64,000 bases of DNA from Mycobacterium conspicuum (GCF_010730195.1 NZ_AP022613.1:2790001-2854000), one strand, 5' to 3'; shown: positions 8,682-17,336, counted from the first letter of the stretch. Numbers and translations: made by a program. The notes: generated by a model not told the origin, from the letters alone.

Positions 8682-9659
8682 TCACACCGGGTGCTTGAGC
8701 GGGGCCGCGTACACGTCCTGGTCGAGTTCGTCGATCGACGGCGCATCGGCGCTCATCACCGTCTGCAACGCGGACTCCACCGCCGCGAGCGCCTCGTTGT
8801 CGACACGGTCGAGTTCGTCGGGGCCAACGCCGGCTGCCGCGAGGTGCTCGCGGAAGCGTGGCACCGGGTCGGCGGCCATCGCCGCCGCCAGTTGCTCGGA
8901 GGGGATGTAGGGCATCCGGTCACCGAAATAATGACCGCGGAAGCGGAACGTCACGCACTCGATGAACGTCGGGCCGGCCCCCGAACGGGCCCGCTGCAGG
9001 GCCTCGTCCAGCGCGGCCTTCACGGCCAGCGGGTCGTTGCCGTCGACGCGGACGCCTGGCATGCCGTAGCCCGCGGCCCGATCGGCGACGTGCTCCAGCT
9101 TCATCGTGTCCGACGTCGGCGTCATCTCGGCGTAAAGATTGTTCTGGCAGACGAACACAATCGGCAGATCCCACAGCGCCGCCATGTTGGCCGCTTCGTG
9201 GAAGGAGCCGGTATTGGTGGCCCCGTCGCCGAAGCTGACCACCGTGACACGGTCCAGCCCTTTGCGTTTGGCCGACAGCGCGAGCCCCACCGCCACCGGC
9301 GGTCCGGCGCCGACGATCCCGGTCGACAGCATCACGCCCTGCTCGGGTTTGGCGATGTGCATGGTGCCGCCCTTGCCGCGGCTGGCGCCGGTGGTGCGGC
9401 CCATCATCTCGCCGTAAATCTCTTCGAGCGGAACGCCTTTGCCGATCAGATCGTGCAACCCGCGATAGGTCGTCACCAGCTGATCGTCGGGTCGCAACGC
9501 GACCCCCATCGCGGCGGCGATCGCCTCCTGGCCGCGCGACGGCCAGTACACGCACATGAACTCGCCGGTGCCGATGCCCTTGGACAGCCGGTCGTCGGCC
9601 GCCTTCATCAGCACCATCAGCTCATAGATGCGACGCTGGGTCTCTTGGGACTCGGTCAC
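8682..9659 (-). CDS. 2-oxoacid dehydrogenase E1 component, alpha subunit
   Basis: A 325-residue alpha subunit. The thiamine-diphosphate motif starts with GDG at residues 144-146 in FGDGATNTGSFHEAANM and closes with VCQNN. The phosphorylation-loop region reads GTMHIAKPEQGVM. The length is typical of bacterial heterotetrameric E1 alpha. It is the second gene of the leftward operon, 49 bp after the SDR. Combined with the beta subunit and lipoyl protein, it forms the decarboxylating part of a 2-oxoacid dehydrogenase-like complex. No E2 acyltransferase or dihydrolipoyl dehydrogenase gene lies in the window, which is unusual for such a locus. Confidence 0.93.
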   Translation of the reverse strand: MTESQETQRRIYELMVLMKAADDRLSKGIGTGEFMCVYWPSRGQEAIAAAMGVALRPDDQLVTTYRGLHDLIGKGVPLEEIYGEMMGRTTGASRGKGGTMHIAKPEQGVMLSTGIVGAGPPVAVGLALSAKRKGLDRVTVVSFGDGATNTGSFHEAANMAALWDLPIVFVCQNNLYAEMTPTSDTMKLEHVADRAAGYGMPGVRVDGNDPLAVKAALDEALQRARSGAGPTFIECVTFRFRGHYFGDRMPYIPSEQLAAAMAADPVPRFREHLAAAGVGPDELDRVDNEALAAVESALQTVMSADAPSIDELDQDVYAAPLKHPV

Positions 9660-9708
9660 TGCGGTGTCTCATTCCCGTTGCGGGACAGCATGATCGGGCC
9701 CGGCCGCG

Positions 9709-10572
9709 TCATGCGCCGGACCACGGCTTGACCTTGAGAAAGCCTCCGCCATCGACGCGCAACTGCTGTCCGGTGATGTAGCGTGCGGCGTCGGAGGCCA
9801 GGAACAGCACGGCCTCGCTGATGTCCTCGGGTTCGACGTAGGGGATCGGCATCGCCTGGACCAACGGGAAAACCGGCTCGGCATCCTCGCGCGTCGGCTC
9901 CTTCAGGTCGGGCCGGAAGGCCCGGTACATCGGCGCGCTGTGCAGCATGTCGGTGTTGACGTTGGTCGGGTGCACCGCATTCATCCGGATGGAGAACTTC
10001 GACAGGGCCAGGGCGAAGTCGTTGACATAGTGCGCGGCAGCCAGTTTCGCGAAGGCATAGCCCGCTCCGCCGGGACCGCCATCGATGCCGGAGGTGTTCA
10101 TCGACGACATGAACGCCGCATTGGAGCCGATGACGATGATCGAGGCACCGGCTTTCAGATGCTTGAGGCTGGCGTGCACCAGATTGAGCACTCCGAGCAG
10201 GTCCACGTCCACCGCGTCGGCGAAGGCCTGCGGGGGGAGGCCCGCGGTGAGCGGGCAGATGCCGGCGTTGGCCACCACGACGTCGAGGTGCCCGAACTCG
10301 GCGACACCCTGGTCGATCGCGGCGGAGAGGGCGACGCGGTCGCGCACGTCGGCGATCGCGGTGAAGGCGCGCTGGCCCTCCTTCTCGACCAGGCGCGCGG
10401 TCTCGTCGAGATCCTCGGGTCGGGCCAGCGGATACTCGTTGGTTTCGATGTCCTCGCACAGGTCCACCGCGATGATGTCGGCCCCCTCCGCGGCAAGCAT
10501 GCGCGCGTGGGAACGCCCCTGACCGCGCGCGGCTCCGCTGATCACGGCCACCTTGCCCGTCACCCTGCCCAT
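9709..10572 (-). CDS. SDR oxidoreductase, mycofactocin-coupled subfamily
   Basis: A 287-residue short-chain dehydrogenase. The cofactor motif reads SGAARGQGRSHARMLAAEG (residues 12-30), and the catalytic residues are S150, Y172 and K176 (GYAFAKLAAAHY). The extended loop after the second strand (DLCEDIETNEYPLARPEDL) and the RGQGRSHA signature are typical of the actinobacterial group whose NAD is bound non-exchangeably and reoxidised through mycofactocin. I chose ATG 10572 because AAGGA lies 7 nt upstream; a longer frame lacks such a site. It is the first gene of the leftward catabolic operon and should oxidise an alcohol intermediate to a ketone. Confidence 0.9.
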   Translation of the reverse strand: MGRVTGKVAVISGAARGQGRSHARMLAAEGADIIAVDLCEDIETNEYPLARPEDLDETARLVEKEGQRAFTAIADVRDRVALSAAIDQGVAEFGHLDVVVANAGICPLTAGLPPQAFADAVDVDLLGVLNLVHASLKHLKAGASIIVIGSNAAFMSSMNTSGIDGGPGGAGYAFAKLAAAHYVNDFALALSKFSIRMNAVHPTNVNTDMLHSAPMYRAFRPDLKEPTREDAEPVFPLVQAMPIPYVEPEDISEAVLFLASDAARYITGQQLRVDGGGFLKVKPWSGA

Positions 10573-10844
10573 AGCCCGTCCTTCATGCCAGTGCCTACAT
10601 TCCGCCGTCGGACCCAAAGCCGTTCGCTACCAGAGCTTCTGGGGCCGCTGGGAAGTGACTGCCTGTTGGCTGGCGCGGGGATTCGCCGCGTGGGCACCGC
10701 ATCGCGGATCGGGATCGGCCCAATGGTCGGCTCCATCGCATCTCTTCCACGAAAGCTGCGGCCGGGTTAACAGTAACCCCTACAGTAACTAGAATATCTA
10801 AAATAGCAAGAAAGACCGCGACGCCCGAGGGGGTTGGCATAAAC
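10573..10844. promoter_or_regulatory. divergent promoter region with GTAAC repeats
   Basis: This 272-bp gap separates the leftward catabolic operon from the rightward CoA-transferase gene. At 10764-10779 there is a perfect inverted repeat, GGGTTA-acag-TAACCC. ACAGTAAC occurs at 10770-10777 and again at 10782-10789, giving a 12-bp direct repeat that overlaps the palindrome. TAAAAT at 10799-10804 is a candidate -10 box for the CoA-transferase gene. The layout suggests one regulator controlling both directions; which family binds is unknown, and no regulator gene is adjacent. Confidence 0.45.
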
Positions 10845-12083
10845 ATGGCTACGGCAGGGGTTAAGCCAGGCGTTCTCAGCGGTGTTCGCATCGTCGAACT
10901 TGCGTCGTGGACCTACGTGCCGTCGGCCGGTGCCGCCCTGGCGGACTGGGGCGCCGACGTGATCAAGGTGGAAGGCGTCGCGGCGGGTGATCCGGGACGG
11001 GCGTTGGTGGTTGGCGGCTTCACCCGCGAAGCCGCCCGCGTCGACGCCGACTTCATCCTGGAATTGGGCAACCGCGGAAAGCGCAGCATCGCGATCGACG
11101 TCAAATCCGAAACCGGCCGCGAGTTGTTCGGCCGCCTGTTGGCCAGTGCCGATGTCTTCCTGACCAATTGGCTGCCCGGCGCGCTGGAGCGGGCCCGGCT
11201 CACCGTCGAGGACATCCGCGGGTTCAACCCGAAGATCATCATCGCCCGCGGCACCGGGTTGGGGGTGCGCGGCCCGGACCGCGATCACGGTGGCTTCGAC
11301 GCCGCCACCTACCTGGCGCGTGGCGGGGTCGCGTATACCCTGACCCCGTTCGGGAGTGACACGCCTGCGGTTCAGGGGCCGGGCTTCGGGGACCTGCAGG
11401 GCGGGGCGACCCTGGCCGGCGGCGTGTGCGCGGCGTTATTCCACCGGGAACGGACCGGCGAGCCGAGCATCGTCGACTCGTCGCTGTTGGCGCAGGCAAT
11501 GTGGGCCATCGCGCCGTCGATTTGCGCGGCCGAATTCTTCGACATCGACGGCATTCCGGGTGCCCCGCCCGGGTTGGCCATCAATCCCCTGGTGAACCGG
11601 TACAAGACCAAAGATGGCAGGTGGATTCAGCTGGTCTTTTTGCAGCCCGACAAATTCTGGGCGGGCTTCTGCAGGCGGATGGGCCTGGAAGAATTGGTCA
11701 CCGACGAGCGATTTGTGCCGTCCAGCAACCTGATCGCCAACGCCGCCGCGGCGACGGCAATTTTCGCCGCAGCTTTTGCCAGCCAGGATCTCGCCCACTG
11801 GCAATCGGTGCTTGAAGACGAACCGGGAGTGTGGGCCGCCCTGGCCACGCCGCGAGAAACCCTCAACGACCCGCAGGTCGAGCCCAACAGCTACCTGGTG
11901 ACCAACGTCGACGGTGACGGCAAGGAATACCGGATTGTCGCGGCGCCGGTGCAATTCGACGAAACCCCGCCGGCCCCCGCTCGTGCGCCCGAGCATGGCC
12001 AGCACACCGAGGAATTGCTGCTCGAGCTCGGCCTGGACTGGGACGAGATCGCGAAGGCGAAGGATCTCAAAGCCATCATGTGA
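10845..12083 (+). CDS. CaiB/BaiF family (family III) CoA-transferase
   Basis: A 412-residue family III CoA-transferase. The N-terminus has the usual GVRIVELASWTYVPSAGAALADWGADVIKVE region. The aspartate that forms the acyl anhydride in this family is seen in HGGFDAATYLARGGVAYT. It should move CoA between two carboxylic acids and so activate a catabolic substrate without ATP. It is transcribed away from the SDR-led operon and very likely belongs to the same pathway, giving it two alternative activation routes (ligase and transferase). ATG 10845 fits the conserved family N-terminus. Confidence 0.93.
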   Translation: MATAGVKPGVLSGVRIVELASWTYVPSAGAALADWGADVIKVEGVAAGDPGRALVVGGFTREAARVDADFILELGNRGKRSIAIDVKSETGRELFGRLLASADVFLTNWLPGALERARLTVEDIRGFNPKIIIARGTGLGVRGPDRDHGGFDAATYLARGGVAYTLTPFGSDTPAVQGPGFGDLQGGATLAGGVCAALFHRERTGEPSIVDSSLLAQAMWAIAPSICAAEFFDIDGIPGAPPGLAINPLVNRYKTKDGRWIQLVFLQPDKFWAGFCRRMGLEELVTDERFVPSSNLIANAAAATAIFAAAFASQDLAHWQSVLEDEPGVWAALATPRETLNDPQVEPNSYLVTNVDGDGKEYRIVAAPVQFDETPPAPARAPEHGQHTEELLLELGLDWDEIAKAKDLKAIM

Positions 12084-12297
12084 GGCTCGACGCGGGCGGA
12101 CCGCCGACCAACGGCCGATACCGAGACGATTACGCCTGGATACCGATGTGCGTCGCAGACTGGCGCGTCGGCATTGACGCGCAAATCATGGCAGGGGCGC
12201 CATATGGCTCAGGGTCGAGCACTGCGCGCACTCGCACCGATTCTTCTTCCGCGTGGGTAGCGGATGTCGGTGCTGCATACAGGGAGGTTTGCACAAC

Positions 12298-12588
12298 ATG
12301 ACGGCGAACTGGGTTCCCGCCCACGCCTCAAATGGTCCGAACTGTGACCGAATCCTCAACACGGCGCGCGGCATTCTCATCGGCCTGCGCCGGTGCCGAT
12401 CGGATGAGGCCTTCGACGAACTGCATGGCGCGGCGCAGCGCCACAAGGTGCCGGTGTTCGCGATGGCGTGGGCGCTGGTTCACCTGGCCGGTGGGGGCGA
12501 GAAGACGACCAGCTTCGGTGACGCGCAGTCTGCGGCTCGTCACGAGTGGGGTGAGCTGTTTGCGCGCTCGGCCCTGTCGGTCTGCTGA
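12298..12588 (+). CDS. small ANTAR-domain protein
   Basis: A 96-residue protein that is little more than an ANTAR RNA-binding domain. The helical core is GILIGLRRCRSDEAFDELHG then AAQRHKVPVFAMAWALVHLA, which follows the family pattern GiLm..gcs.deAf..Lr..A. ANTAR domains bind paired hexaloop hairpins in mRNA leaders and prevent termination. There is no sensor domain (GAF, PAS or receiver) before it, so how it is controlled is unclear. ATG 12298 has GGAGG 10 nt upstream. About 210 bp without a convincing gene precede it. The last residues (SALSVC) do not match anything I recognise. Confidence 0.75.
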   Translation: MTANWVPAHASNGPNCDRILNTARGILIGLRRCRSDEAFDELHGAAQRHKVPVFAMAWALVHLAGGGEKTTSFGDAQSAARHEWGELFARSALSVC

Positions 12589-12686
12589 TCGAGGGGGACT
12601 GTTGCGCGGGCGGCCCGCGCCTGCCCGGTGCCGATAGGGCACACTTGCTGCTCGAATGTCGTGCAGGCAGCCACCGCGAGTGAGGT

Positions 12687-13904
12687 TTGGGCCCCATCGA
12701 AGACAGACTGAAAATCGTGCTGGCGAGCTACGGAAGTCGCGGCGATGTCGAGCCCTGCGCGGCCGTCGGCCGGGAGCTGCGGCGCCGCGGCCACGACGTG
12801 TGCATGGCGGTCCCGCCCAACATGCTCGGCTTCGTCGAGTCGGCGGGACTCGCCGCGGTCAGCTACGGGCCCGACTCGCGCGAACAGCTGAATCCGGCCG
12901 CCGATTTCGTCCGCGACTTCGCGACAAAGATCCGGAATCCGATCGACATGTTCTCCGAGGTTGTCGAGCGGGTCGGCCGGGTCAAGGCAGCCAAGACCGC
13001 GACGCTGAAATCCTTGGCCGATGGCGCCGACCTGTTGGTGGCCGGCTTCAACGAGCGGGGACCGGCCGCCAATATCGCGGAGTACTACGGCATTCCGCTG
13101 GTCGTCGTGCACTTCTTCCCCGAACGAGTGTGGTCATCCGACGGTCTGTATGCCGCGGTGGCCAAGGACACCGACGACGCACAACGCCGAGCGCTGGGTC
13201 TGCCGCAGCTACCCGGACCATGGGCGCTGCCGGTGCTACAGATCCAGGCCTACGACGAACTCTGCTTGCCCGCCCCGACGGCGCAGTGGGTGGAACCGAA
13301 CGAGCGACAACCCTTCGTCGGCGCGCTCACGCTGGAGCTGCCCACCGGCGCCGACGACGACGTCGTGTCGTGGGTCGCGGCGGGCACGGCGCCGATTTAT
13401 TTCGGCTTCGGCAGCACGCCGGTCGAGCGTTTCGCCGACACGGTCGCGATGATCCGCGCGGCATGCCTGCAGTTGGGGGAGCGGGCCTTGATTTGCAGCG
13501 GCCCAAACGACTTCGCCGCCGTTCCAGATCTCGAACACGTGCGGATTGTGCGTTCGGTCGACCATGCGGCCATCTTTCCGATGTGCCGCGCGGCCGTCCA
13601 CCACGGCGGCGCCGGCACCACGGCCGCGGCGCTCCGGGCCGGAATCCCCATGCTGATTCTCTGGCTCTGGCTCGATCAGCCGGTGTGGGCGGCCGGCGTT
13701 ACCGAATTGAAAGCCGGTGCGGCACAACAATTCACGGCCGTCACACCGCAATCGTTGGTCGCCGACCTACGATTGATCCTCACCGCGCAATACGCCGACC
13801 AGGCAAAAGAGATCGCCGCGCGGATGACGACGCCGGCCGAAAGCGTTTCCAGCGCAGCCGATCTCCTGGAAGAGGCCGCACGGTCACCTCGCCCAGGCGG
13901 GTGA
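12687..13904 (+). CDS. GT1-family glycosyltransferase (UDP-glycosyltransferase fold)
   Basis: A 405-residue GT-B glycosyltransferase. The N-terminal acceptor domain begins KIVLASYGSRGDVEPCAAVG, as in lipid, sterol and macrolide glycosyltransferases. The C-terminal donor-binding signature is HHGGAGTTAAALRAGIPML with the late DQPVWA. It resembles the mycobacterial group that makes glycopeptidolipids and related glycolipids, but the acceptor cannot be assigned. The start is TTG 12687 directly behind GAGG, so the start is uncertain; GTG 12718 would remove the first conserved strand. Its 3' end overlaps the convergent IclR gene by 21 bp. Confidence 0.85.
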   Translation: MGPIEDRLKIVLASYGSRGDVEPCAAVGRELRRRGHDVCMAVPPNMLGFVESAGLAAVSYGPDSREQLNPAADFVRDFATKIRNPIDMFSEVVERVGRVKAAKTATLKSLADGADLLVAGFNERGPAANIAEYYGIPLVVVHFFPERVWSSDGLYAAVAKDTDDAQRRALGLPQLPGPWALPVLQIQAYDELCLPAPTAQWVEPNERQPFVGALTLELPTGADDDVVSWVAAGTAPIYFGFGSTPVERFADTVAMIRAACLQLGERALICSGPNDFAAVPDLEHVRIVRSVDHAAIFPMCRAAVHHGGAGTTAAALRAGIPMLILWLWLDQPVWAAGVTELKAGAAQQFTAVTPQSLVADLRLILTAQYADQAKEIAARMTTPAESVSSAADLLEEAARSPRPGG

Positions 13905-14630
13905 GTCTGCCGCCGCACGGAGCGCGGAGACGATGCGTTGCTCTTTTTCGAGGAAGCGCTCGGTGGGCGCCGGCACCGAAATCGCAATCACGTTGTCGTC
14001 CGAGGTGCGTCGTGCTATCGCGGCCGCCGAGATACCAGGGGTGTGTTCGTCGCGATCGAACGCGATTCCGGTGCGCCGGATTTCGGCGATGTCGCTGCGC
14101 AACCCGTCGGCGACCTCAGCGCCGAGCCGGGCCAGCGCCGCCTGGACTTGCGAGTCGTCCAGGACCGCAAGGGCCGCTTTCCCATTGGCCGTTCCGTTCA
14201 ACGGGAACCGGACGCCGACCGCGGAGACCGCCCGCAGTCGGTGCGACGATTCGATCTGGTCGACGAACCACATCCGCTGCCCGCGCAGTATCGACAGGTC
14301 AACGGTCTCTCCGTCGGTCGCGCGCGCGACCCGCTCGATTGTCGGCCGGAAGATGGCGGAGATGCGCGCCGCGTCATCGCCGCCGAATCCCAGCAAGCGC
14401 TCGCCAAGCGAAAAATGGCCCTGCGAATCGACGCTGGCCAACCCCACCTCGACCAGGCCCACCAGCAGCCGGCGAACCGTGGACTTGGCTAGCCCGAGGC
14501 GCTCGCCGAGGTCAACCAGGCGCAACTGTCCGGGCTCGGCGGCAATCTCGTCGAGCGCAGCCGCGGCGCGGCGCAGCACCTGGATTCCTTCATCTCGATT
14601 TGTCTGCGCGTTTGGTTCCCTCGGGGCCAC
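13884..14630 (-). CDS. IclR family transcriptional regulator
   Basis: A 248-residue regulator from GTG 14630. The N-terminal winged helix-turn-helix is visible in LVDLGERLGLAKSTVRRLLV, followed by the ligand-binding IclR domain (VDLSILRGQRMWFVDQIES; NGTANGKAALAVL; GIAFDRDEHTPGISAAAIA). IclR proteins of this type usually repress or activate an adjacent catabolic operon in response to an aromatic or carboxylic metabolite. It diverges from the flavin oxidase/PhlG-like pair across 67 bp that hold two palindromes, so those two genes are its probable targets. A longer upstream frame exists, but it would cover the operator, so I reject it. Confidence 0.88.
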   Translation of the reverse strand: MAPREPNAQTNRDEGIQVLRRAAAALDEIAAEPGQLRLVDLGERLGLAKSTVRRLLVGLVEVGLASVDSQGHFSLGERLLGFGGDDAARISAIFRPTIERVARATDGETVDLSILRGQRMWFVDQIESSHRLRAVSAVGVRFPLNGTANGKAALAVLDDSQVQAALARLGAEVADGLRSDIAEIRRTGIAFDRDEHTPGISAAAIARRTSDDNVIAISVPAPTERFLEKEQRIVSALRAAADSPAWAR

Positions 14631-14634
14631 GATC

Positions 14635-14660
14635 CCACTATAGTGGTCCGCATTGCGGAC
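14635..14660. promoter_or_regulatory. twin palindromes, probable IclR operator
   Basis: Two adjoining perfect inverted repeats fill the gap between the iclR-like gene and the flavin oxidase gene: CCACTATAGTGG (14635-14646) and GTCCGC-att-GCGGAC (14646-14660). The second resembles the CGCATTGCG-type sites bound by IclR-family dimers. Its placement over the divergent promoters suggests autoregulation and control of the oxidase/hydrolase pair. Confidence 0.6.
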
Positions 14661-14697
14661 TACAAAGAACCGTAATGTGGATTTCGAGGAGTTCGAG

Positions 14698-16047
14698 ATG
14701 AGCGCTCTACCGGCAGGCCGGCACCTGTTCCGCAGCGACGACGGGTACGAGTCGGCCCGCCGCGCCACGGTCTGGCATCAGCGGGTGCCAGACCGCTATC
14801 CGGAGGTGATTGTGCAGGCCGTCGACGCCGACGACATCGTCGCCGGGCTGCGCTATGCCAAAGCCAACGGCCTCAAGGTCAGCGTCGTTTCGGGTGGGCA
14901 CAGCTTCGCGGCCAACCATCTGCGGGACGGGTCGGTGCTGCTCGACGTCAGTCGGCTCGACCACGCCACGATCGACGCCGAAAACAGCACCGCCGTCGCC
15001 GGTCCGGGCAAGGGCGGCAGCCTGCTCATGGCCGACCTGCAGGAGCAGGGCCTGTTTTTCCCGGGCGGCCACTGCAAGGGCGTCTGCCTCGGCGGGTATC
15101 TGTTGCAAGGCGGATACGGCTGGAACAGCCGGATCTACGGTCCGGCCGTCGAGAGTGTCATCGGCGTCGATGTCATCACCGCCGACGGGGAGCAACTCCA
15201 CTGCGACGCAGACAACCACCCCGACCTCTACTGGGCCGCGCGGGGGGCGGGGCCCGGCTTTTTCGGTGTCGTCACGTCGTATCACCTGAAGCTGTATCCG
15301 CGCCCGGCGGTCTGCGGCACCAGCGTGTATCTCTACCCGTTCGATCTGGCCGACGAGGTGTTTACCTGGGCGCGCGCCGTGGGCGCCGAGGTCGACCCCC
15401 GGGTCGAGTTGCAGGCGGTGGCGTCCCGCGGTGAACCGAACATGGGCATCGAAGAACCCGTCATCTCGTTTGCGTCGCCCGCGTTCGCCGACTCCGAGGA
15501 GGAGGCCGAAAAGGCCCTGGCGCTGTTCGGCACCTGCCCGGTCGCCGACAAGGCGCTAGTGAAAGTGCCTTATATGCCAACCGATTTGCCTACCTGGTAT
15601 GACGTCGCGATGAGCCACTACCTATCCGACCATCATTACGCGGTGGACAATATGTGGACGTCGGCGCCGGCCGAAGACCTGCTGCCGGGGATCCGAACCA
15701 TCCTCGACACCTTGCCGCCGCATCCGGCGCACTTCCTCTGGCTGAACTGGGGCCCCGTCCCACCCCGCCAGGACATGGCCTACAGCGTCGAGGCCGACAT
15801 CTACCTGGCGCTGTATGGCTCTTGGAATGACGCGACGGATCCCGCCGACGCCGCGCGCTATGCCGATTGGGCGCGGTCCAACATGGAGGCGATGTCGCAC
15901 TTGGCCGTTGGCATTCAGCTTGCCGACGAAAACCTCGGTCAGCGCCCGGCGCGATTCGCCACCGACGACGCCATGGCCAAGCTCGACCGGTTGCGCGCCC
16001 AATACGACCCCGACGGGTTGTTCAACAGTTGGATGGGACGAATCTGA
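14698..16047 (+). CDS. FAD-dependent oxidase, berberine-bridge-enzyme type
   Basis: A 449-residue VAO/PCMH-fold oxidase with a C-terminal BBE domain (YDPDGLFNSWMGRI). H68 in VVSGGHSF is the usual histidyl-FAD attachment site, and C126 in FPGGHCKGVCLGG lies where bicovalent family members attach FAD to cysteine, so double attachment is likely. Enzymes of this kind oxidise alcohols, aldehydes or phenolic rings with O2. ATG 14698 has GAGGAG 7 nt upstream. The next gene, a PhlG-like C-C hydrolase, overlaps its stop, so the two form one operon under the IclR regulator. Confidence 0.9.
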   Translation: MSALPAGRHLFRSDDGYESARRATVWHQRVPDRYPEVIVQAVDADDIVAGLRYAKANGLKVSVVSGGHSFAANHLRDGSVLLDVSRLDHATIDAENSTAVAGPGKGGSLLMADLQEQGLFFPGGHCKGVCLGGYLLQGGYGWNSRIYGPAVESVIGVDVITADGEQLHCDADNHPDLYWAARGAGPGFFGVVTSYHLKLYPRPAVCGTSVYLYPFDLADEVFTWARAVGAEVDPRVELQAVASRGEPNMGIEEPVISFASPAFADSEEEAEKALALFGTCPVADKALVKVPYMPTDLPTWYDVAMSHYLSDHHYAVDNMWTSAPAEDLLPGIRTILDTLPPHPAHFLWLNWGPVPPRQDMAYSVEADIYLALYGSWNDATDPADAARYADWARSNMEAMSHLAVGIQLADENLGQRPARFATDDAMAKLDRLRAQYDPDGLFNSWMGRI

Positions 16048-16841
16048 TGACCGGCGAGCTGTACCTCGGCTACCGCGGCGACGACGCGAACACGCCGTTC
16101 GGCAAGTTCTTCAAGCCCGAAATGGCCCCGCTGCCAAAGCATGTCGTCGAGGCGCTGCAGCACGGCCTGCAAGGGGGGATGGCGCTGTTGGCCTACGAAG
16201 ACGCGGCGTCCGTCGCCGAGGAGGGTTATCAGCAGACCGAGAACGGGTTTGGCGTCCTCGACGACGGCAGCTATCAGGTATCGGTGCTCACCGACATGCC
16301 CGGGGTCACCCCGCGGATGTGGTCATGGTGGTTCGGCTGGCACGGCTGCGACACGCGCCGCTACAAGTTGTGGCATCCGCGGGCGCACCTGTCCGCCGCG
16401 TGGAAGGACGGGAAGGACGATTTGAGCTACATCGGTCGATGGTCGCTGATTAGCGAGTACATCGGCTCCAGCATGCTCAACGGCGCAATCCAATTCGTCG
16501 CGCCCGCGGAGATGGGCTGTCCGCCCGACAGCGACGACGCCGTCGCGATCTGCGCGCGGCTGGGTGCCAGTGACGCGCCGGTCGACGTCGGCTGGTTCAT
16601 CCACCATGTCCGCTCCACGGAACGGGGGGCGGAGATGCGGTCCCGGTTCTGGATGGGTGGATCGCACATCGCCGTGCGCAAGGCGCCGGGCGTGGCCTCG
16701 CGGGCGGTACGCCCTATCGCGGCGCGGGTGCTCGGCAGCCCGGAAGTCAGCGCCCGCAACCTGTTGGTGCACTGCGCGCAGGAGATGAACCACCTGGCCG
16801 GCTTCTTGCCGGAACTTTACCGGGCATTCGGCAACGAGTAG
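16047..16841 (+). CDS. DAPG/phloretin hydrolase (PhlG)-like C-C hydrolase
   Basis: A 264-residue protein resembling the 2,4-diacetylphloroglucinol and phloretin hydrolase family, zinc enzymes that cleave the C-C bond between an acyl group and a phloroglucinol-type ring. Putative metal ligands are visible: H110 and H114 in WHPRAH, E137 in SEYIGS, and the HxxxE pair H242/E246 in HCAQEM. The H-x3-E spacing equals that of PhlG (known for the family: two His and two Glu). The start overlaps the oxidase stop as TGATG. With the upstream oxidase it could form a two-step pathway for an acylated polyphenol or a polyketide-like ring; the substrate is inference. Confidence 0.75.
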   Translation: MTGELYLGYRGDDANTPFGKFFKPEMAPLPKHVVEALQHGLQGGMALLAYEDAASVAEEGYQQTENGFGVLDDGSYQVSVLTDMPGVTPRMWSWWFGWHGCDTRRYKLWHPRAHLSAAWKDGKDDLSYIGRWSLISEYIGSSMLNGAIQFVAPAEMGCPPDSDDAVAICARLGASDAPVDVGWFIHHVRSTERGAEMRSRFWMGGSHIAVRKAPGVASRAVRPIAARVLGSPEVSARNLLVHCAQEMNHLAGFLPELYRAFGNE

Positions 16842-16889
16842 GCGGGTGCGACGCGAAAGTGCTTGGCAGGCCGGGTATTTACAGAGTGA

Positions 16890-17336
16890 TCACAGACCGG
16901 GTCCTGCTGGCGCGGGGCCGAGCACGGTGAACGGCTCCACCGCGGTGGCCATCTCGAATCCCTCGACCTCGACGCGCCACTCGTAGACCCCCGGCTCCAG
17001 CGCGATCCCGGGCGGGATGTTCAGGGTCAGCGGCATGCGCACCGCGGTGCCGTGGATCGCGCCGGGCGGCCGGCCTGCCTCGGCGGCCGCTTCGAACATC
17101 ATCGGCTGGGGTCCGTGTGGCCCGGGCACCGTCACGGGATCGCCGTCGGTGGTCAACAGCTGGCATTTGAGCCGATGTTGTTCGTTGGTCTCATCCCAGT
17201 CGATGTCTAGGAACACCACCAAGGCGAAAGCGGGTGTCGGCGTTTGACATTGCCGCCACCCCAGGCCGAGCGCGTTGACCTTTCCGGATTGGGCATCGGC
17301 CTGTGCCGCGTCGGCGAGCAGCAGGCTGGTCTTCAT
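16890..17336 (-). CDS. DUF6941-like protein
   Basis: A 148-residue soluble protein that begins MKTSLLLADAAQADAQSGKV, carries FLDIDWDETNEQH and ends with a beta-rich part (GVYEWRVEVEGFEMATAVEP). This pattern fits a family of small proteins of unknown function annotated as DUF6941. No signal peptide or membrane segment is visible. It lies between the PhlG-like gene (convergent) and a DUF4407 gene in the same direction 126 bp upstream; nothing about the context assigns a role. Confidence 0.7.
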   Translation of the reverse strand: MKTSLLLADAAQADAQSGKVNALGLGWRQCQTPTPAFALVVFLDIDWDETNEQHRLKCQLLTTDGDPVTVPGPHGPQPMMFEAAAEAGRPPGAIHGTAVRMPLTLNIPPGIALEPGVYEWRVEVEGFEMATAVEPFTVLGPAPAGPGL

